The notes under the pieces: model-generated
Told to the model about the DNA's origin: nothing
Seen by the model: only the letters and a program-made list of their open reading frames with translations
Databases searched by the model: none
Origin: Verrucomicrobiota bacterium
Lineage (GTDB): Bacteria > Verrucomicrobiota > Verrucomicrobiia > CAIQCK01
Assembly: GCA_016222825.1 (NCBI GenBank)
Contig: JACRQF010000009.1
Coordinates: forward strand, 186,001-250,000
Direction: 5' to 3'
DNA: 64,000 bases
Position numbers and translations under genes: made by a program
Part shown: positions 62,901-64,000 of the stretch, piece by piece
Numbering within the stretch: the stretch's first letter is position 1
Layout: each line of letters begins with the position of its first letter

Positions 62901-63067
62901 AGCGGACATACAGTGTCGAAGTCCAAGACGACACGCTCCGCGTGACAAAGACCGACAACCTCTCTTTCCTCGAAGGCGCCGACGCCCCACTCGACCGGCT
63001 CAGGCTCGCAAGCAGCGGCGCGTCGTTGCTGTGCAATGCAGTGACTGCATGGAGAGCGAAACCGTAG
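59897..63067 (+). CDS. Secreted GH115 xylan alpha-1,2-glucuronidase
   Basis: 1056 residues from the ATG at 59897; signal peptide SAAILLLATGLTLAAEQ. Residues ~20-150 form the N-terminal alpha/beta domain (FGKCVVLGSAD, AGSNVRGTIFGVYDFEQKHLG). The TIM barrel has signature segments KYRGWTLNDHPQF, RLKMNMFAWYFVDIDWQ, VVWEINLRGWADGPYE and HMLLAMNELRHQQLEIRG, matching GH115 throughout. A helical region and a C-terminal beta-sandwich follow. GH115 removes 4-O-methyl-glucuronate from both internal and terminal xylose of glucuronoxylan. Length is on the long side of the family. It links functionally to the CE15-like and acetyl esterases at the other end of the window. Confidence 0.9.
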   Translation: MKLYKSAAILLLATGLTLAAEQTRPVIELVKDAEPAYIVLAKTKHKGVMAAAKDLQRDITKISGVTPNIVHSLADAFGKCVVLGSADCAEGKALLASVGVGVEDLAGKWEVFKYRVVNNAGGKEQVLAIAGSNVRGTIFGVYDFEQKHLGMDPFWFWADHEPATRGELVFDDRINFGPTKEPTWKYRGWTLNDHPQFMEWMQSGLVQRTRYSRYMFAIHPEVFERLWEAALRLKMNMFAWYFVDIDWQPDRERLQAAVDRGLFITQHQMEGIGADTGFWDSYWARHNPERKPKEFSYKLHPEAFREFWSHYIKRWAEFSPQVVWEINLRGWADGPYEESSLPDGGTPQQRAEIISAALSDQAQLVRKLDPNPDLEMMTSLYAEMGKFYDEGWIKVPPGVTTGFCDAGMNGMSYSKKFWTEKRDPQRRYGQYFHTQYFGGGPQIAKCTPIETYLKVNMDAMFQRGDTQHMLLAMNELRHQQLEIRGIAEMLWDFPAFKPREYLARYCREEFGEAAAPKVAALYDAYYAKYPHGMKNDGFKTIPMYYKVMEPLFTVIGNLLNIEAGTRDGLKFNYSYKREAYEAGIRDLGELLEQTRALRSAIPEDRRYFFDYEFTDALRLIRGIYKLSIATQDAIDRLAAGDRAGALATLLEARPLTKELYASFRNQCGTDKWRYWFRSGTNEDFYLMYNLYQKARLRLEVETMNFVADIEPQRHPFLGNVVMHDPARAGDAVYSSQAERINSSVYNGSPYSIAEFPLEGAFQIGGVRSVYGKWMGKDTRYVPDYGLGYRFKLQGPATVFIAKPKGKKLDWLAKEGFKATRQTMTVGHWDWPYRYRNRPPTDTIVFDFVSKHFPAGEVTLGPNAKSDRQLPYIVFVQPSLLAFENFRRDAIGSAPAAWKITGRASVVDIPDYDSELRPSVFDLSTVPRYRPLDLRALKLEAGASAEMKLAAPATDDFVLHARLKLDQKATLSLCASNGKPAIEVSLTPTGKWQNLTLRASPAQRTYSVEVQDDTLRVTKTDNLSFLEGADAPLDRLRLASSGASLLCNAVTAWRAKP

Positions 63068-63096
63068 GCCAGACACTCTTGTCTGGCTAAAAGAAG

Positions 63097-64000
63097 TCAC
63101 CCGCGAGCGAGCGGCAGTTGCACAACGAATTCCGTGAGATCGTCACGAGTGGGTTCGAGCGTGATGTCGCCGTTGTGGGCGCGGATGATTTCGCGGGCGA
63201 GGCTTAGGCCGAGACCGACGCCGCCGGCCTGGCTTTCGCGGGCTTGGGCGGTGCGGTAGAAACGTTCGAAGATGCGCTCGCGGTCGGCGGGCGGGATGAC
63301 GACGCCGGTGTTGGCGATGCGCAGGACGGCGTTGTCGCCCTCGCGATGCAGTTCCAACCGCACGCGGCCGCCCTCGCGGTTGAACTTCACCGCGTTGGCC
63401 GCGAGGTTCTGCAGGACGCGCTGGATGAGGTCGCTGTCGGCTTGCACACACACGTCCGGCTCAATCTCGCTTTCCACTGTCAATTCGGGTCCGAGCGCGT
63501 GAACATCCTCAATGATGTCAGCCAGCACGCGGCTGAGGTCCACGCGCTCGCACCGCAACGGCAGGCGGCCCGCGTCGGCTTGGGAAAGCAGCAGCAGTTT
63601 GTCGGCGATGGCGCGGAGGTGGACGATCTCGTCGAGCAGACGACTGTAGGTGTGCTGGATTTCGGAGCCTGGCTCGGCGGCTTGGAGGGCCTGCTCCAAT
63701 TCGCCCTGCAGGATGGTGAGCGGCGTCTTCAGTTCATGCGAAGCGTCGGCGCTGAACCGCGTCGCCTGATTAAAGCCTTTTTCCAGCCGGTCCATCATCT
63801 GGTTGAAGACGGTGATGAGCCGTGCGAACTCAGCCTCGTAGCCGCGCACGGTGATGCGCTGGTCGAGTCCGCGCGCGGTGATACGCTCGGCGGTTTGTGT
63901 GAGTGCGGTCACGGGCCGCAGCGCGCGGCTGGCGATGAGCCACGCGCCCGCCGCGACGAGCAGCAGCGCGACCGGCAATGTGGCGAAGTAAGCGCGGCGC
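63097..64000 (-). CDS. Sensor histidine kinase, C-terminal part (partial at right edge)
   Basis: The frame is open through the right window edge; about 300 residues are visible. A membrane segment (LPVALLLVAAGAWLIASRA) leads into a HAMP linker (LRPVTALTQTAERITARGLD). The HisKA domain carries RFSADASHELKTPLTILQGELEQAL with the phospho-accepting His. The ATPase domain shows the N box QNLAANAVKFNREGG, IANTGVVIPPADRERIFERFYR and the G box GGVGLGLSLAREII. It is a classic two-component kinase of the CusS/EnvZ-like type. The sensing domain and response regulator lie outside the window. It converges on the GH115 gene with 29 bases between. Confidence 0.92.
   Translation of the reverse strand, partial: RRAYFATLPVALLLVAAGAWLIASRALRPVTALTQTAERITARGLDQRITVRGYEAEFARLITVFNQMMDRLEKGFNQATRFSADASHELKTPLTILQGELEQALQAAEPGSEIQHTYSRLLDEIVHLRAIADKLLLLSQADAGRLPLRCERVDLSRVLADIIEDVHALGPELTVESEIEPDVCVQADSDLIQRVLQNLAANAVKFNREGGRVRLELHREGDNAVLRIANTGVVIPPADRERIFERFYRTAQARESQAGGVGLGLSLAREIIRAHNGDITLEPTRDDLTEFVVQLPLARG

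Overview
The window is GC-rich, densely packed chromosomal DNA from a bacterium that degrades plant polysaccharides. It most resembles the Verrucomicrobiota or a related PVC lineage. The reasons are the many Sec- or Tat-exported enzymes, S1 sulfatases, exported Gfo/Idh/MocA and FAD oxidoreductases, PQQ-type beta-propellers, an HzsA-related CxxCH protein and a collagen-like protein, and the absence of SusC/SusD genes. No rRNA, tRNA, CRISPR array, transposase or integrase was seen. The lineage is inferred from gene content only.

Layout. 1-8.8 kb: secreted carbohydrate enzymes (end of a glycoside hydrolase, a LamG protein, a CE15-like esterase, two clan-A hydrolases, an acetyl-xylan-esterase-like hydrolase) with a sulfatase cut off just before its active site. 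8.8-10.6 kb: an alpha-L-rhamnosidase-like remnant, then a minus-strand group (small hypothetical protein, 21-bp palindromic repeat tract, collagen-like protein). 10.7-15.7 kb: sulfatase, nucleoside phosphorylase, RhaT-type rhamnose transporter, PQQ-like propeller. 15.8-32.4 kb: a long run with two near-identical Tat-exported FAD oxidoreductases, a Gfo/Idh/MocA protein, a CxxCH toroid protein, a GH141-like beta-helix, a GH99/71-like protein, a GH38-like protein and a large agarase-like hydrolase. 32.4-37.4 kb: an envelope-lipid set (PAP2 protein, GT2, methyltransferase, polytopic membrane protein) and a XylR-like regulator. 37.6-48.1 kb: SGNH hydrolase, GH28, GH39-like enzyme, discoidin-like protein, three Gfo/Idh/MocA proteins and a sulfatase. 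48.2-50.8 kb: a PstI/BsuBI-type restriction-modification pair. 50.9-64 kb: PQQ propeller, HzsA-related protein, a coupled group of GH39-like enzyme, two propellers and a GH115, and a partial histidine kinase.

The enzymes fit glucuronoxylan (CE15, GH115, acetyl esterase) and pectin or rhamnogalacturonan (GH28, GH141-like, GH78 remnant, RhaT). The exported oxidoreductases and heme-motif proteins suggest oxidative sugar chemistry outside the cytoplasm (inference).

The most unusual signal is in the 5' ends of genes. One upstream element (class A) and one signal-peptide type (LLLAPLAALHA-like) recur in front of unrelated enzymes, and also alone as stubs with no enzyme behind them. A second upstream element (class B) ends in TAGTAT or TAGCAT exactly 6 or 8 nt before the ATG, mostly ahead of Tat-exported enzymes, and points to leaderless mRNAs. 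Fragments of the collagen-like gene's 3' end also recur between genes.
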